A DNA stretch of 18,545 nucleotides from Candidatus Pacearchaeota archaeon (GCA_002686355.1 NZBV01000016.1:1-18545), one strand, 5' to 3'. Positions 1-7,513 are shown, counted from the first letter of the stretch. The notes: generated from the sequence alone by a model not told the origin. Translations and numbers: made by a program.

Positions 1-106
1 AACTCTCCAAGGTGGTCCCAAACATGGCAATCTTGCTCTGCATTTTTTCATCAAGCTTCCCAATCTCGCTTTCAAAAAGTTTTCGTGGAATTTTTATGTT
101 CGCCAT
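1..106 (-). CDS. pheT: Phenylalanyl-tRNA synthetase beta subunit, N-terminal fragment (continues beyond the window)
   Basis: Only the first 35 codons are inside the window; the gene runs off the left edge. The fragment begins MANIKIPRKLFESEIG and continues to a GTTLE segment, which fits the start of archaeal/eukaryotic-type PheRS beta chains (a short strand and helix, then a G-T-x-L-E segment). PheT supplies the editing (B3/B4) and tRNA-binding parts of the heterotetrameric enzyme that charges tRNA-Phe. The ATG follows the pheS stop codon after one base, so the two subunits are co-transcribed and probably translationally coupled. No Shine-Dalgarno sequence precedes the start. The call rests on this N-terminal resemblance plus position directly behind pheS. 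Confidence 0.85.
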   Translation of the reverse strand, partial: MANIKIPRKLFESEIGKLDEKMQSKIAMFGTTLES

Positions 107-107
107 T

Positions 108-1622
108 TTATTGAATCCAAAATTTCATTTTTCTTAATTTAGTAATATTATTTTCTTGAAGGTCTCTAAGATCTTTTATTTTGTAAAATTGCATTAACAT
201 TCTTCCAAATCCAGGTCCCCATGCAAGAACAGGGATTGATTTGCCCAATAAAGGCTCTGTGACTTCTGGCCTGAATATGCCTGCAGCAATATATTCAACC
301 CATTCTTCTCTTTCTTCATCCCACACATCTCCTTCAACACTCGGCTCTGTATAAGGAAAATAAGCAGGCCTAAACCTTACTTTCTCAAAACCCATTTTAT
401 TTGCAAATTGTTTCAAATAGCCAAGAAGATTTCTAAAGTTTGCATTCTTATCAATTACAATTCCTTCTGTTTGAAGAAGCTCAAAACCGTGTTTCCAGTC
501 TACTGTTTCATTTCTAAAATTTATTCCCATAGCAAAAAATTTCGCAGGCAAATCTTCTTGTTTCAAATTAGCCAAAGTTTGAGCAGACAAACAAGTTGTA
601 TGGGTTCTAAGACACATTTTTTTTGCTTCTTCTTCATCCCAAAAATAATTCCACCCTTTACTTCCATCAACTCCTTTCTCATGAGATCTCTTCACAGCCT
701 CTACAATTTTTCGTTCCGGAAGCTTCATTTTTTTATTGATAAAAAAAGTGTCATGAATCTCTCTAACAGGATGATCTTGTGCAGTAAACAAGGCATCAAA
801 ATTCCAAAACGAGCTCTGAACCAAATCCCCGGTCATTTCCTTGAATCCCATATCCATCCAAATCCTTCTTGCATGATCCATGGATTGATTTACAAAATGT
901 CTCTTTCCCCCATAAATTCCCGGCACAGGAGAAGTAACATCATACCGACGGAATTTTTTCCCCCTCCATGATTTATCATTCTTTAACATTTCAGGCGTGA
1001 CCTCTTCTATAAACCCCCTACTGTTTATTCCAGAATGAAAAACCTTCTTTCCTTCATCAGTAATAGAAATTCTAACTGTCTTGGATTCTTTTACTTGGAT
1101 TATATCTTTCCTTTTTTGCAGGGATTTTAAAGCATGACTTTGTTCTGGAAGCAAAAAATCATAATCAACAGGCAAGGACTCAATGAATAATTCTTCAAGC
1201 ATCTTCCTTGAAATATCCTCCTTGCTAGCACTGAGGATAATCTTCCCATTCTTTATCCCCACAAGGGCTTTTTGTTTAAGAGCTCCTATTGATGCTTTAA
1301 ATTCTTCCTGCGATAACTTGCTCTGTTTGCGTGCCTCGCCAAGACTAATAATCTTCTTATCATCAAGCAAATTCAAAAGTCGCCTCTCAGGAAGGCCTCT
1401 TTTAAGGTAAAACGCCCCATTAATTCCAATCTCAACAATTTTCTTTTTTTCCTGTGACAATTCAACAATCTTTTTATTTTGAAGATACTCAAGAGCCCTC
1501 ATCACAGCAACTTTATCTAAATTTGACTTTTTACAAATGTCAATAATATTCTTCTCCCCTAAATGAGGCAGAACCTTTTGTTCATTCGGGCTTAATGACT
1601 CAATTATTTTTTTAATGTTCAT
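108..1622 (-). CDS. pheS: Phenylalanyl-tRNA synthetase alpha subunit, archaeal type (504 aa)
   Basis: Catalytic subunit of PheRS, a class II synthetase that attaches phenylalanine to tRNA-Phe in the cytoplasm. Residues 1-200 are the winged-helix tRNA/DNA-binding-like domains typical of archaeal and eukaryotic alpha chains. The catalytic core follows: SMDHARRIWMDMGF near 247-260 (motif 1 region), the motif 2 loop with FRNETVDWKHGFE at 369-381, the Phe pocket segment RPAYFPYTEPSVE at 418-430, and motif 3 GPGFGRMLM at 469-477. Length is normal for the archaeal family. The ATG at 1622 lies 19 nt behind the RNase P protein gene, and pheT follows after 1 nt, so it belongs to the pyrH-rnp3-pheS-pheT operon. 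There is no separate promoter or Shine-Dalgarno signal in the 19-nt gap. Confidence 0.96.
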   Translation of the reverse strand: MNIKKIIESLSPNEQKVLPHLGEKNIIDICKKSNLDKVAVMRALEYLQNKKIVELSQEKKKIVEIGINGAFYLKRGLPERRLLNLLDDKKIISLGEARKQSKLSQEEFKASIGALKQKALVGIKNGKIILSASKEDISRKMLEELFIESLPVDYDFLLPEQSHALKSLQKRKDIIQVKESKTVRISITDEGKKVFHSGINSRGFIEEVTPEMLKNDKSWRGKKFRRYDVTSPVPGIYGGKRHFVNQSMDHARRIWMDMGFKEMTGDLVQSSFWNFDALFTAQDHPVREIHDTFFINKKMKLPERKIVEAVKRSHEKGVDGSKGWNYFWDEEEAKKMCLRTHTTCLSAQTLANLKQEDLPAKFFAMGINFRNETVDWKHGFELLQTEGIVIDKNANFRNLLGYLKQFANKMGFEKVRFRPAYFPYTEPSVEGDVWDEEREEWVEYIAAGIFRPEVTEPLLGKSIPVLAWGPGFGRMLMQFYKIKDLRDLQENNITKLRKMKFWIQ

Positions 1623-1641
1623 ATTAAGAGATAAAGAAATT

Positions 1642-2103
1642 TTAGTTAAAAAATGTTTGCAGGTCTTTTGTCATCCAGGTAGGCATCCCAAGAACAAGTC
1701 CTAATGCTTTTAAGTCGTGCATACTCCGGTCATTCTTTCCGCAAAAAACCATTCTTAACTTATTCTTATTACAAAGCTTTGTATTTTGCTGAACTCTCGC
1801 AAGGATATCCAATTTGCTCTTCTCTCTTGGAACAATTATCTCGTCCAGATTGATTCCAACTGCAACCTCTCCCTTCTTTGCAATTTTTGCAAGTACCTGA
1901 TTAAATCCAGAATTCCTTTGTTTTTGAAAATCCCTTCTTCCAGATTGATTAATCAAAAGAACATCTATTGCAAGTTTCTCAAGAACCTTCCGGTTCAACT
2001 CATCATTATCACTTGTGAAAATAATTTTCTTGTCTTTATTTTCATTTATCTTCTTGCGCACTTTTTCAAAAGTGTTTTCTTTGATTAAGATATATTTTTT
2101 CAT
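1642..2103 (-). CDS. rnp3: RNase P protein component 3 (Rpp30 family), short form (153 aa)
   Basis: Protein subunit of archaeal RNase P, which removes 5' leaders from pre-tRNA; Rpp30 is a TIM-barrel-like protein that pairs with Pop5 to activate the catalytic RNA. The diagnostic segment is DFQKQRNSGFNQVLAKIA at 58-75, matching the family's conserved QRNSG-(L/F)-N-x-VL-x-K core. It is followed by a beta strand (VAVGINL) and a conserved C-terminal region (MVFCGKND, LKALGLVLGM). At 153 residues it is well below the usual length of roughly 200 or more, so peripheral parts of the barrel are shortened, but no frameshift or internal stop is visible. The ATG directly follows the TAG stop of pyrH, which implies translational coupling. 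Confidence 0.85.
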   Translation of the reverse strand: MKKYILIKENTFEKVRKKINENKDKKIIFTSDNDELNRKVLEKLAIDVLLINQSGRRDFQKQRNSGFNQVLAKIAKKGEVAVGINLDEIIVPREKSKLDILARVQQNTKLCNKNKLRMVFCGKNDRSMHDLKALGLVLGMPTWMTKDLQTFFN

Positions 2104-2787
2104 CTAACCAGAAATAATTGTTCCTATAAATTTCTTTCCATTCAACAAATTATCAAGATTTTTCAGATTTTTTCCAAGGATGTAAGTTTTGATTTTGTTA
2201 TCCGTTATAACTTCTGCAGCAGAGTGGTCCAGGACAAAGTGCTGGCCTGCGGTGAATTTTATTTTTTTTGTAATTGATTCAAAATCTTTCCAAGATATTC
2301 TTTCAATAAATTTAGCAGACTTGTTTTTTTTTGGATTTGAAGTATATAATCCGTCTACATTTGTAATATTAATAAAATCTGTTTGCAGATAATCAGCAAG
2401 TTTAGCAGCAGTTCCATCAGTAGTTGACTTTGGAGCAAACCTTAGAGCTCCGCAAATGACAAACTTGTTTTTCCTTAAGTTTTGTTTTACTCCCTTCATG
2501 CTTAAAGGCAATTCATCGTTTGCATCTTTTCCAAAGAACTGCATCATCAATCTCGCATTTGCCCTAGTAGCACGAATTCCTGCAAGTGCCTGCTCATTTA
2601 GTGGTTTATTTTTCAGAGCAGAAATATATTTCCTTGCAATAGAACCTCCACCACACACAATCACAAACTTGTATTTCCTTGTATTTTTTATAATCACTCT
2701 TCTGAATTTTCTTAAAAAATTTACATCAATTTTATCCGGAATTATCAAACTCCCTCCAAGAGAGATTACAATCATCTTTTTTTTCAT
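2104..2787 (-). CDS. pyrH: UMP kinase, archaeal type (227 aa)
   Basis: Amino-acid-kinase-fold enzyme that phosphorylates UMP to UDP in pyrimidine nucleotide synthesis. Visible family landmarks are the N-terminal phosphate-binding strand with SLGGS at 9-13, the glycine-rich turn CGGGSIAR at 45-52, the acceptor/catalytic segment STTDGTAA at 121-128, and the nucleotide-binding TNVDGLYTSNPKK at 142-154. The length matches the compact archaeal branch. It is the first gene of the pyrH-rnp3-pheS-pheT operon. A strong TATA box sits about 26 nt upstream of the ATG and there is no Shine-Dalgarno sequence, so the message is probably leaderless. The stop codon abuts the next start. Confidence 0.93.
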   Translation of the reverse strand: MKKKMIVISLGGSLIIPDKIDVNFLRKFRRVIIKNTRKYKFVIVCGGGSIARKYISALKNKPLNEQALAGIRATRANARLMMQFFGKDANDELPLSMKGVKQNLRKNKFVICGALRFAPKSTTDGTAAKLADYLQTDFINITNVDGLYTSNPKKNKSAKFIERISWKDFESITKKIKFTAGQHFVLDHSAAEVITDNKIKTYILGKNLKNLDNLLNGKKFIGTIISG

Positions 2788-2808
2788 GATTTAGATAAAC
2801 AGAACGTA

Positions 2809-2818
2809 ATTTATAAAA
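2809..2818 (-). promoter_or_regulatory. TATA box of the pyrH operon
   Basis: On the minus strand this reads TTTTATAAAT. Its centre is 26-27 nt upstream of the pyrH ATG at 2787. Archaeal transcription starts about 25-27 nt downstream of the box centre, so the RNA would begin at or next to the A of the ATG (leaderless). A second TATA-like stretch lies a little further upstream (about 2826-2831) and would give a short leader. Confidence 0.65.
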
Positions 2819-2884
2819 TATTTGTATAAATGCCTATAAAAATAGATACTCGTTTTACTCACAAATTGATAAAGAATTATTAAT

Positions 2885-2904
2885 AAAAAATTTATCATTG
2901 ATAA
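2885..2904 (-). terminator. Hairpin plus T6 downstream of the DUF357 gene
   Basis: On the minus strand TTATC-AAT-GATAA (2904-2892) can form a short stem, followed after one base by six T residues (2890-2885). It lies 31-50 nt past the DUF357 stop and upstream of the pyrH promoter, where termination is expected. The stem is weak and AT-only, so the T tract is probably the functional part in an archaeon. Confidence 0.45.
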
Positions 2905-2934
2905 ACAAAAGTGCGAAACGACTTTGAAGCGAAC

Positions 2935-3216
2935 TTATTTCACAGTAAACAACTTATCATCCTTAACCTCAAAAATATCCAGCCGAACTCCAGAATCAAG
3001 CCAACCATGTGCATAATTCAGGGCAGCAAATGCATTGACAAAATCTTTGTTCTCTTCAAAATATTTTGCATCAGAAAGATAATTAGAAGCCATGTCAATT
3101 ATCTCCTTAGCCTGTTTTGTCTTGCCTTTTTTCACAGATTTTTTTGCAATTTTCAAAGCTCTAATCGTAATCCTAGAATATTTTTCAAGTTTTTGTAAAG
3201 TTATTTTATCCTTCAT
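2935..3216 (-). CDS. DUF357 family protein (93 aa)
   Basis: Small helical archaeal protein of unknown function. After an N-terminal LEKYSRITIRALKIAKKS helix it carries the family's signature in its second half: a run like SNYLSDAKYFEENKDFVNA, then ALNYAHGWLDSGVRL near the C-terminus, as in DUF357 members of about 90 residues. The ATG at 3216 is chosen because the longer reading begins with TTG at 3246 and would add ten residues unlike the family; this start overlaps the upstream gene's stop by 11 nt. It is the last gene of a three-gene unit with a secretion-ATPase-like N-domain protein and a coiled-coil protein. The helical-repeat character suggests a protein-interaction role, which is inference. 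Confidence 0.85.
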   Translation of the reverse strand: MKDKITLQKLEKYSRITIRALKIAKKSVKKGKTKQAKEIIDMASNYLSDAKYFEENKDFVNAFAALNYAHGWLDSGVRLDIFEVKDDKLFTVK

Positions 3217-3856
3217 TTTTAGGGACTGGTCTTGAAATTCTGCCAATAGGGAGGGTCATTTTTTTGATTACAAATTTTGGACTAATAACCTCTGAAATAA
3301 TCGCAGTCAAAATCAACCTTCCAGCCACAACCTTAAAGACCCCTTCATGGACAGGAATCTTTGTAGTAACTGAAAATTTCTCAATAACACTGTCAATCTC
3401 CTCTCTGTTCAAAACAATATTAGTTGGCTTTGACCCCATTGTTCCTTTAACAATTAGGTTCTTATCTTCTCCATTACATTCTATAATTTTCACTACAGGA
3501 TCTCTAATTAAAGGATTTAATTTTCCTAAATCCAAATCAAGATTTGTTGGAGTTGGTTTAAGATACTGTAGATTTGGTGGAAGTTGTGGCTCAAAGATAT
3601 AAGATCTTCTAGAATCCCTTGGAACCTGTTTCTTAAATTTGGGAAATCTTAGAGGTTTCAAAAGATTCGCCTTGGAAATCTCTTTAAGACGAGGCATTTG
3701 CTGACTCCTTTTTACAGGAAGAGAAGGTTTCTCATGTACATCAGGTTTTAAATTTTTTTTAACAATAAATTCCCTGGGCCTTGAATTCCTTATCAACTCT
3801 TTTGTGAACTGCATAATAAAAAAAGCCCTAAAATCAGAAGAAGTTTTTTCAAGCAT
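3206..3856 (-). CDS. Stand-alone protein resembling the N-terminal domain of type II/IV secretion ATPases (216 aa, no ATPase domain)
   Basis: The first 100 or so residues are basic and proline-rich, likely a flexible region. Residues 111-200 form an alpha/beta domain beginning GKLNPLIRDPVVKIIECNG, then TNIVLNREEIDSVIEKFS and finally ISEVISPKFVIKKM. By eye this follows the N-domain of TadA/CpaF/ArlI-type ATPases: a P-L-(L/I)-x-D-x-x-(V/I)-x-x-I-x-(V/C)-N-G start, a T-N-I strand, an E-E helix, and an FxIRK-like end just before the RecA-like ATPase. Here the protein stops within 20 residues, so Walker A, Walker B and the Asp/His boxes are absent. The ATG at 3856 is one base after the previous stop; a longer TTG reading would run through the upstream gene in another frame. 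It may be a scaffold or regulator, or an unrelated domain with chance resemblance. Confidence 0.6.
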   Translation of the reverse strand: MLEKTSSDFRAFFIMQFTKELIRNSRPREFIVKKNLKPDVHEKPSLPVKRSQQMPRLKEISKANLLKPLRFPKFKKQVPRDSRRSYIFEPQLPPNLQYLKPTPTNLDLDLGKLNPLIRDPVVKIIECNGEDKNLIVKGTMGSKPTNIVLNREEIDSVIEKFSVTTKIPVHEGVFKVVAGRLILTAIISEVISPKFVIKKMTLPIGRISRPVPKNEG

Positions 3857-3857
3857 T

Positions 3858-4400
3858 CTAACTCTGAGGCAATTTATTAAATCTTTGCAATTTAGAAGAA
3901 ATTGATTTTTGATACCCCTCCATGTTTTGAGTCTTTCTTTGTGGCTGAGGAGGCATCTGAGGGGGCATCTGAGGGGGCGCTGGTCGCTGGGGAGCAAAAC
4001 TCTGTTGTGGAGAAGCCTCACCCTCATGCAATAATGCAACTCCTCTCGAAATAGTCTTATTTTGGTCAGCAAGATTATCTATTTTTTCCATCATTCTCTT
4101 TTCATAACCACTTCCTAAATCAGCGCCCTTCTCTGCCAAAGACTTCGCAGAAATTTCAAAAAGGTTCAATAATTGAGAAATATGATTTACTAAATTATCC
4201 ATTCTCACAGAAAGATTGACCATAACCTTTTGAAGAGAAACAAAATTTTCTATTAATACTTTTTCAACACCTTCGCCACTAACTCTTGGGGCAGCTAAAA
4301 CCTTAGAAACTCTTGGGGCAACAGATTTTGGAACAGGTTGGGTCACTGGTTTTTTAATTATAGGATTCACAACTTTTTTCTTAACAACTTTTTTTTGCAT
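3858..4400 (-). CDS. Hypothetical protein with basic N-tail, central coiled coil and proline/glutamine-rich C-tail (180 aa)
   Basis: I do not recognise a named family. Three regions are visible. Residues 1-42 are Lys/Val/Pro-rich with a repeated APRVS motif, encoded by a 13-nt direct repeat at 4281-4293 and 4308-4320. Residues 45-95 are a heptad-like amphipathic helix (for example ENFVSLQKVMVNLSVRMDNL) and probably form a coiled coil. Residues 128-155 are a low-complexity Pro/Gln/Met stretch containing PPQMPPQMPPQP. There is no signal peptide or membrane segment. It is the first gene of the unit that continues with the secretion-ATPase-like N-domain protein (1-nt gap) and DUF357. A TATA box about 26 nt upstream of the ATG suggests a leaderless transcript. 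An adaptor or scaffold role is a guess. Confidence 0.8.
   Translation of the reverse strand: MQKKVVKKKVVNPIIKKPVTQPVPKSVAPRVSKVLAAPRVSGEGVEKVLIENFVSLQKVMVNLSVRMDNLVNHISQLLNLFEISAKSLAEKGADLGSGYEKRMMEKIDNLADQNKTISRGVALLHEGEASPQQSFAPQRPAPPQMPPQMPPQPQRKTQNMEGYQKSISSKLQRFNKLPQS
3952..3975. repeat. Perfect 12-nt tandem repeat (two copies)
   Basis: The unit GGCATCTGAGGG occurs twice in tandem, in frame, inside the 180-residue coiled-coil gene, where it encodes the repeated P-P-Q-M segment. A partial related copy flanks it. It is a plausible slippage site giving length variation of the Pro/Gln-rich tail. Confidence 0.8.
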
Positions 4401-4421
4401 GATTAAAGGAGGGTTTGATTA

Positions 4422-4429
4422 TTTATAAA
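4422..4429 (-). promoter_or_regulatory. TATA box of the coiled-coil/secretion-like N-domain/DUF357 unit
   Basis: TTTATAAA (within the palindrome ATTTATAAAT, 4421-4430), centred 25-26 nt upstream of the ATG at 4400. The stretch between box and ATG reads CCCTCCTTTAATC on the coding strand, the complement of a Shine-Dalgarno sequence, so there is no ribosome-binding site and initiation is probably leaderless. Confidence 0.65.
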
Positions 4430-4488
4430 TTTAATTAAATTGGAAATCTTACGAGTGAATATGATCAACAAGTTAGTATGATTAAATA

Positions 4489-7179
4489 TCAAAAAATATC
4501 AAGTACTTCATCACCCTCTTTCTTTCTAGCTTCTTCATGCTCTTCAGGAAAATCATTTTCACTAAACTCTGGTTTATCTTCATCTGGCTCGCTCTCGCTC
4601 GTAACATCTCCCAAGTCAGCAGAAGTATCCTCATTATTCTCTTCTATATCTGTTTCAGTAAATTCCTGTGTATCTCCAACTTCCTTGGAATGTTTTTCTA
4701 AGTATTCTTTTTTCTCTTCCTCAATTGTTTCTATTTCCTTATCAATTTCTTTATCGCTTCTCTCTAATTTTCCAATCCCTTCTATCTTTGAAAAAACTTC
4801 TGAATCATCGCTTGTGATCTTTTCTTCCTCTTCAACAATCTGGGGCTTTACAAAATCTTCCTTAACCTCTTTCTCTGATTGATATTCCTCTGGCTCCTTA
4901 TCTGTTCCTTTAATTTTTGTCTCTTCCAATTCCTTGACATAATCAGCAATCTCTCTTGCCATATCTGCATTTACACTAATACTATCAATGCCATTATCCA
5001 CGAGGAATTTCGCCATCTCCTTTTTACTTCCTGCTTGCCCACAAATACTCGTCTCAACTTTATATTTTTTGCAGGTCCTTATAACAAAACCAAGCTGATA
5101 CAAAACCGCTGGATTGAGCTCATTGTAAAGGTGCTGAACTTCCTGATTCCCCCTGTCAACTGCCAAAATATATTGAGTCAAATCATTAGTTCCAAATGAA
5201 ATAAAGTCAATTCCTTCCTCACAAAAATTTTTGATCAACTGAACTGCTGCAGGTGTTTCCACCATTACTCCGACTCTTGAATCATCAAAATCAGCTTCTT
5301 TCAAAAACTCCTTGACCTTCTGAATCTCTTCAACAGAAATCACCTGGGGCAGCAACAACCCAACCTTCTTCCCCATTTCAGCAACTTTTTTCAAAGCCCT
5401 AATCTCTGCCTTTAAAATTTCTGGATTTTTTATCCCATATCTAATTCCATGCAAACCTAACATTGGATTTGCTTCCTTGTCCTTCGGAGCACCTTTGAGA
5501 TTCTGAAACTCATCACTCCGAATGTCAGACGTCCGAACCCAAATCGCTTCAAAATACTTTGCAATCTCTTCAATGCCCTTAAAAATAACTTGCTCGTACT
5601 CATCAATCTTTTTCTGTTTTAAAAAATATTCAGGATGTTTTCCTGACTCAGCAATAATGCCTTCAATTCTCGTTAAACCAACATTTTTCAAGCCTGTCTT
5701 TGCTGCACGCTCTGCAAAACTAGGCAAATCAACAATAACTTTTATCTCTGTTCTTGTTTGTGCTCTGACAGGCAATACTTCCTTCTGCTGTGTTTCTGCA
5801 ATCTTCCCTTTGTAAATCTTCCCAGTATAACCATCAACAGTAATCATCTCCCCCTCTTTCAGTCGAGTGGTCGCCTCCTGTGTCCCAACAACACAAGGAA
5901 TCCCCATTTCACGAGAAACAATTGCCGCATGTGCCGTCAAACCTCCTTCATCAGTAACAATTGCCACAGACCTTTGCATAGCAACAACCATATCAGGATT
6001 AGTCATCTTAGTCACCAAAATAGCTCCTTTCTCAATCTTCTGCAAATCAGAAAGCTCTTCAACAATTTTAATTTTTCCAGCAGCAATTCCAGGAGAAGCA
6101 GCCAAGCCAGTCAAGATGACCTCGCCTCTCAGTTCTCTTGTAACACCCTCCTCAACCCGAGTTGTCATTGTTGTGATGGGCCTTGTCTGAACAATATAAA
6201 TCTCCTCCCCTTCAATTGCAAATTCAATATCTTGTGGCTTTTGATAATGCTCTTCAAGCTTCAATGCATACTCTGTTAACTTCTTAATTTCATAATCCTT
6301 CAAAACTTTTCTTTTAGAAATATCTTCCTTGAGCTTCACAATCTCCTTCTCTCCTCTAGAATTTCTTGTAAAGGCAATCTTCTTGTCTGCAACATTAGAA
6401 TCAATTATCTCAAATTCATCTGAAACAATATATCTATCAGGGGTAACCTTCCCTGAAACAATCCCTTCTCCAAGTCCAAAAACAGCCTCGATGATTGTAT
6501 TCTCATTTTTATATGAAGGGTCTTTTGAAAAAATAACGCCTGACTTGTCTGCATCAACCATCTGCTGGACAATAACTGCAATACTAACTTTACTGTGTTC
6601 AAACCCTTTTTTATTCCGATAGTAAGTTGCCCTTGAAGTGTACAAAGAAGCAAAGCATTTTTTTATATGCTCTAATAATTCTCTTTTTCCTTTGATATTA
6701 AGAAAAGTGTCTTGTTGTCCTGCAAAACTTGCATCTGCTAAGTCCTCTGCAGTTGCTGAACTTCTCACAGCAACAAAAACAGGCTCTGCAGAATTTTTCA
6801 AAATGCCAAGCGCAGAACTCTTTGCATTTTCTAAATCCCTTGTATCAAGATTTTCATAAGACTCTAAAATTTCTTCTTCCATTTCTACAGGAAACTTTGC
6901 ATCAAGGATGATCTCTCTTATTTTTTTTGTTGTTTCGTCAAGTTGTTTTATATCCTCATAATTTATCTGAGACAAAAGCTTAGTTATTCTATCCTTCACT
7001 CCTGCTTTTTCTATAAAATAATCATATGCTTGCGCAGTAACCACAAAACCAGCAGGAACTGAAATTTTCATATTATATATTTCAGCGAGATTTGCACCTT
7101 TACCTCCTGCAATTTGCCCAGAATCCTTATTCAGTTCAGAAAACCACTTAACAAAATCAACCTCATTTTTCTCTTGCAT
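4489..7179 (-). CDS. ppsA: Phosphoenolpyruvate synthase (pyruvate, water dikinase) with long acidic C-terminal tail (896 aa)
   Basis: Converts pyruvate, ATP and water to PEP, AMP and phosphate; in archaea it serves gluconeogenesis or, reversed, glycolysis. Residues 12-340 are the ATP/pyruvate-binding domain (GGKGANLAEIY, VAVRSSATAEDL, VQTRPITT). The phosphohistidine domain has GGLTAHAAIVSREMGIPCV with catalytic His at about 417. The PEP-binding TIM barrel includes VGVMVETPAAV, FGTNDLTQY and ICGQAGS with the conserved Cys near 713. After about residue 750 comes an unusual tail of some 145 residues dominated by Glu, Asp, Lys and Ser, ending EGDEVLDIF. The ATG at 7179 is preferred to a TTG at 7194 because a TATA-like box lies 25-26 nt upstream of it. 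Core motifs are intact, so activity is expected. Confidence 0.95.
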   Translation of the reverse strand: MQEKNEVDFVKWFSELNKDSGQIAGGKGANLAEIYNMKISVPAGFVVTAQAYDYFIEKAGVKDRITKLLSQINYEDIKQLDETTKKIREIILDAKFPVEMEEEILESYENLDTRDLENAKSSALGILKNSAEPVFVAVRSSATAEDLADASFAGQQDTFLNIKGKRELLEHIKKCFASLYTSRATYYRNKKGFEHSKVSIAVIVQQMVDADKSGVIFSKDPSYKNENTIIEAVFGLGEGIVSGKVTPDRYIVSDEFEIIDSNVADKKIAFTRNSRGEKEIVKLKEDISKRKVLKDYEIKKLTEYALKLEEHYQKPQDIEFAIEGEEIYIVQTRPITTMTTRVEEGVTRELRGEVILTGLAASPGIAAGKIKIVEELSDLQKIEKGAILVTKMTNPDMVVAMQRSVAIVTDEGGLTAHAAIVSREMGIPCVVGTQEATTRLKEGEMITVDGYTGKIYKGKIAETQQKEVLPVRAQTRTEIKVIVDLPSFAERAAKTGLKNVGLTRIEGIIAESGKHPEYFLKQKKIDEYEQVIFKGIEEIAKYFEAIWVRTSDIRSDEFQNLKGAPKDKEANPMLGLHGIRYGIKNPEILKAEIRALKKVAEMGKKVGLLLPQVISVEEIQKVKEFLKEADFDDSRVGVMVETPAAVQLIKNFCEEGIDFISFGTNDLTQYILAVDRGNQEVQHLYNELNPAVLYQLGFVIRTCKKYKVETSICGQAGSKKEMAKFLVDNGIDSISVNADMAREIADYVKELEETKIKGTDKEPEEYQSEKEVKEDFVKPQIVEEEEKITSDDSEVFSKIEGIGKLERSDKEIDKEIETIEEEKKEYLEKHSKEVGDTQEFTETDIEENNEDTSADLGDVTSESEPDEDKPEFSENDFPEEHEEARKKEGDEVLDIF

Positions 7180-7200
7180 AACTAATAAAATCAAAGAGAA

Positions 7201-7208
7201 TTAATAAA
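7201..7208 (-). promoter_or_regulatory. TATA-like box of ppsA
   Basis: TTTATTAA centred 25-26 nt upstream of the ppsA ATG at 7179, in the 37-nt gap behind the PGPGW-like gene. It supports a separate leaderless ppsA transcript, though read-through from upstream is also possible. Confidence 0.5.
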
Positions 7209-7216
7209 GGTTTTTA

Positions 7217-7423
7217 TCATACTTTTCTTCTTACAAATCTCCTGATTTTTTTTATGAATCCATATCCAAATAAAATTGTGCATCCAAAAAAAACAAAAAC
7301 CCATCCCTGAAAAATCGGGATAAATCCTCCTATAAACCCTATAAGGATGCAAAGCAATCCAAGAGGGATTTTAACATAACTGTGTCGTCTGACAAATTCA
7401 AGCATTCTCCCTTTTTTCTTCAT
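7217..7423 (-). CDS. Small two-pass membrane protein, PGPGW-like (68 aa)
   Basis: A basic N-terminus (MKKKGRMLEFVRRHSYVK) is followed by two hydrophobic segments at about 18-36 and 39-59, separated by the turn IPIFQGW, and a basic tail (KKIRRFVRRKV). The pattern hydrophobic-G-x(3)-P-x(2)-GW-hydrophobic resembles the PGPGW family of putative transmembrane proteins, whose function is unknown; here the central P-G-P-G-W is only partly kept. The ATG at 7423 is preferred over the TTG at 7432 because a clear TATA box lies 26-27 nt upstream of it. Positive charges at both ends suggest the termini face the cytoplasm. It lies between a ferredoxin gene and ppsA; I infer no functional link. Confidence 0.75.
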   Translation of the reverse strand: MKKKGRMLEFVRRHSYVKIPLGLLCILIGFIGGFIPIFQGWVFVFFGCTILFGYGFIKKIRRFVRRKV

Positions 7424-7445
7424 ATGAATCAAAACAACTTTGTTA

Positions 7446-7453
7446 TTTTATAA
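7446..7453 (-). promoter_or_regulatory. TATA box of the PGPGW-like membrane protein gene
   Basis: TTATAAAA on the minus strand, centred 26-27 nt upstream of the ATG at 7423, consistent with a leaderless transcript and deciding the start codon. Confidence 0.6.
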
Positions 7454-7513
7454 TTTTCGGTATATTTTATTTAATTTCTCATACCACCTAGCACTATTAG
7501 TCGACTTTAAAGT

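Noticed and set aside
3857..4072. N-terminal extension of the secretion-ATPase-like N-domain gene from a TTG at 4072
   Set aside because: The extension lies entirely within the preceding coding region in another frame and has an Arg/Leu/Cys-rich unnatural composition. The ATG at 3856, one base after the previous stop, is far more likely.
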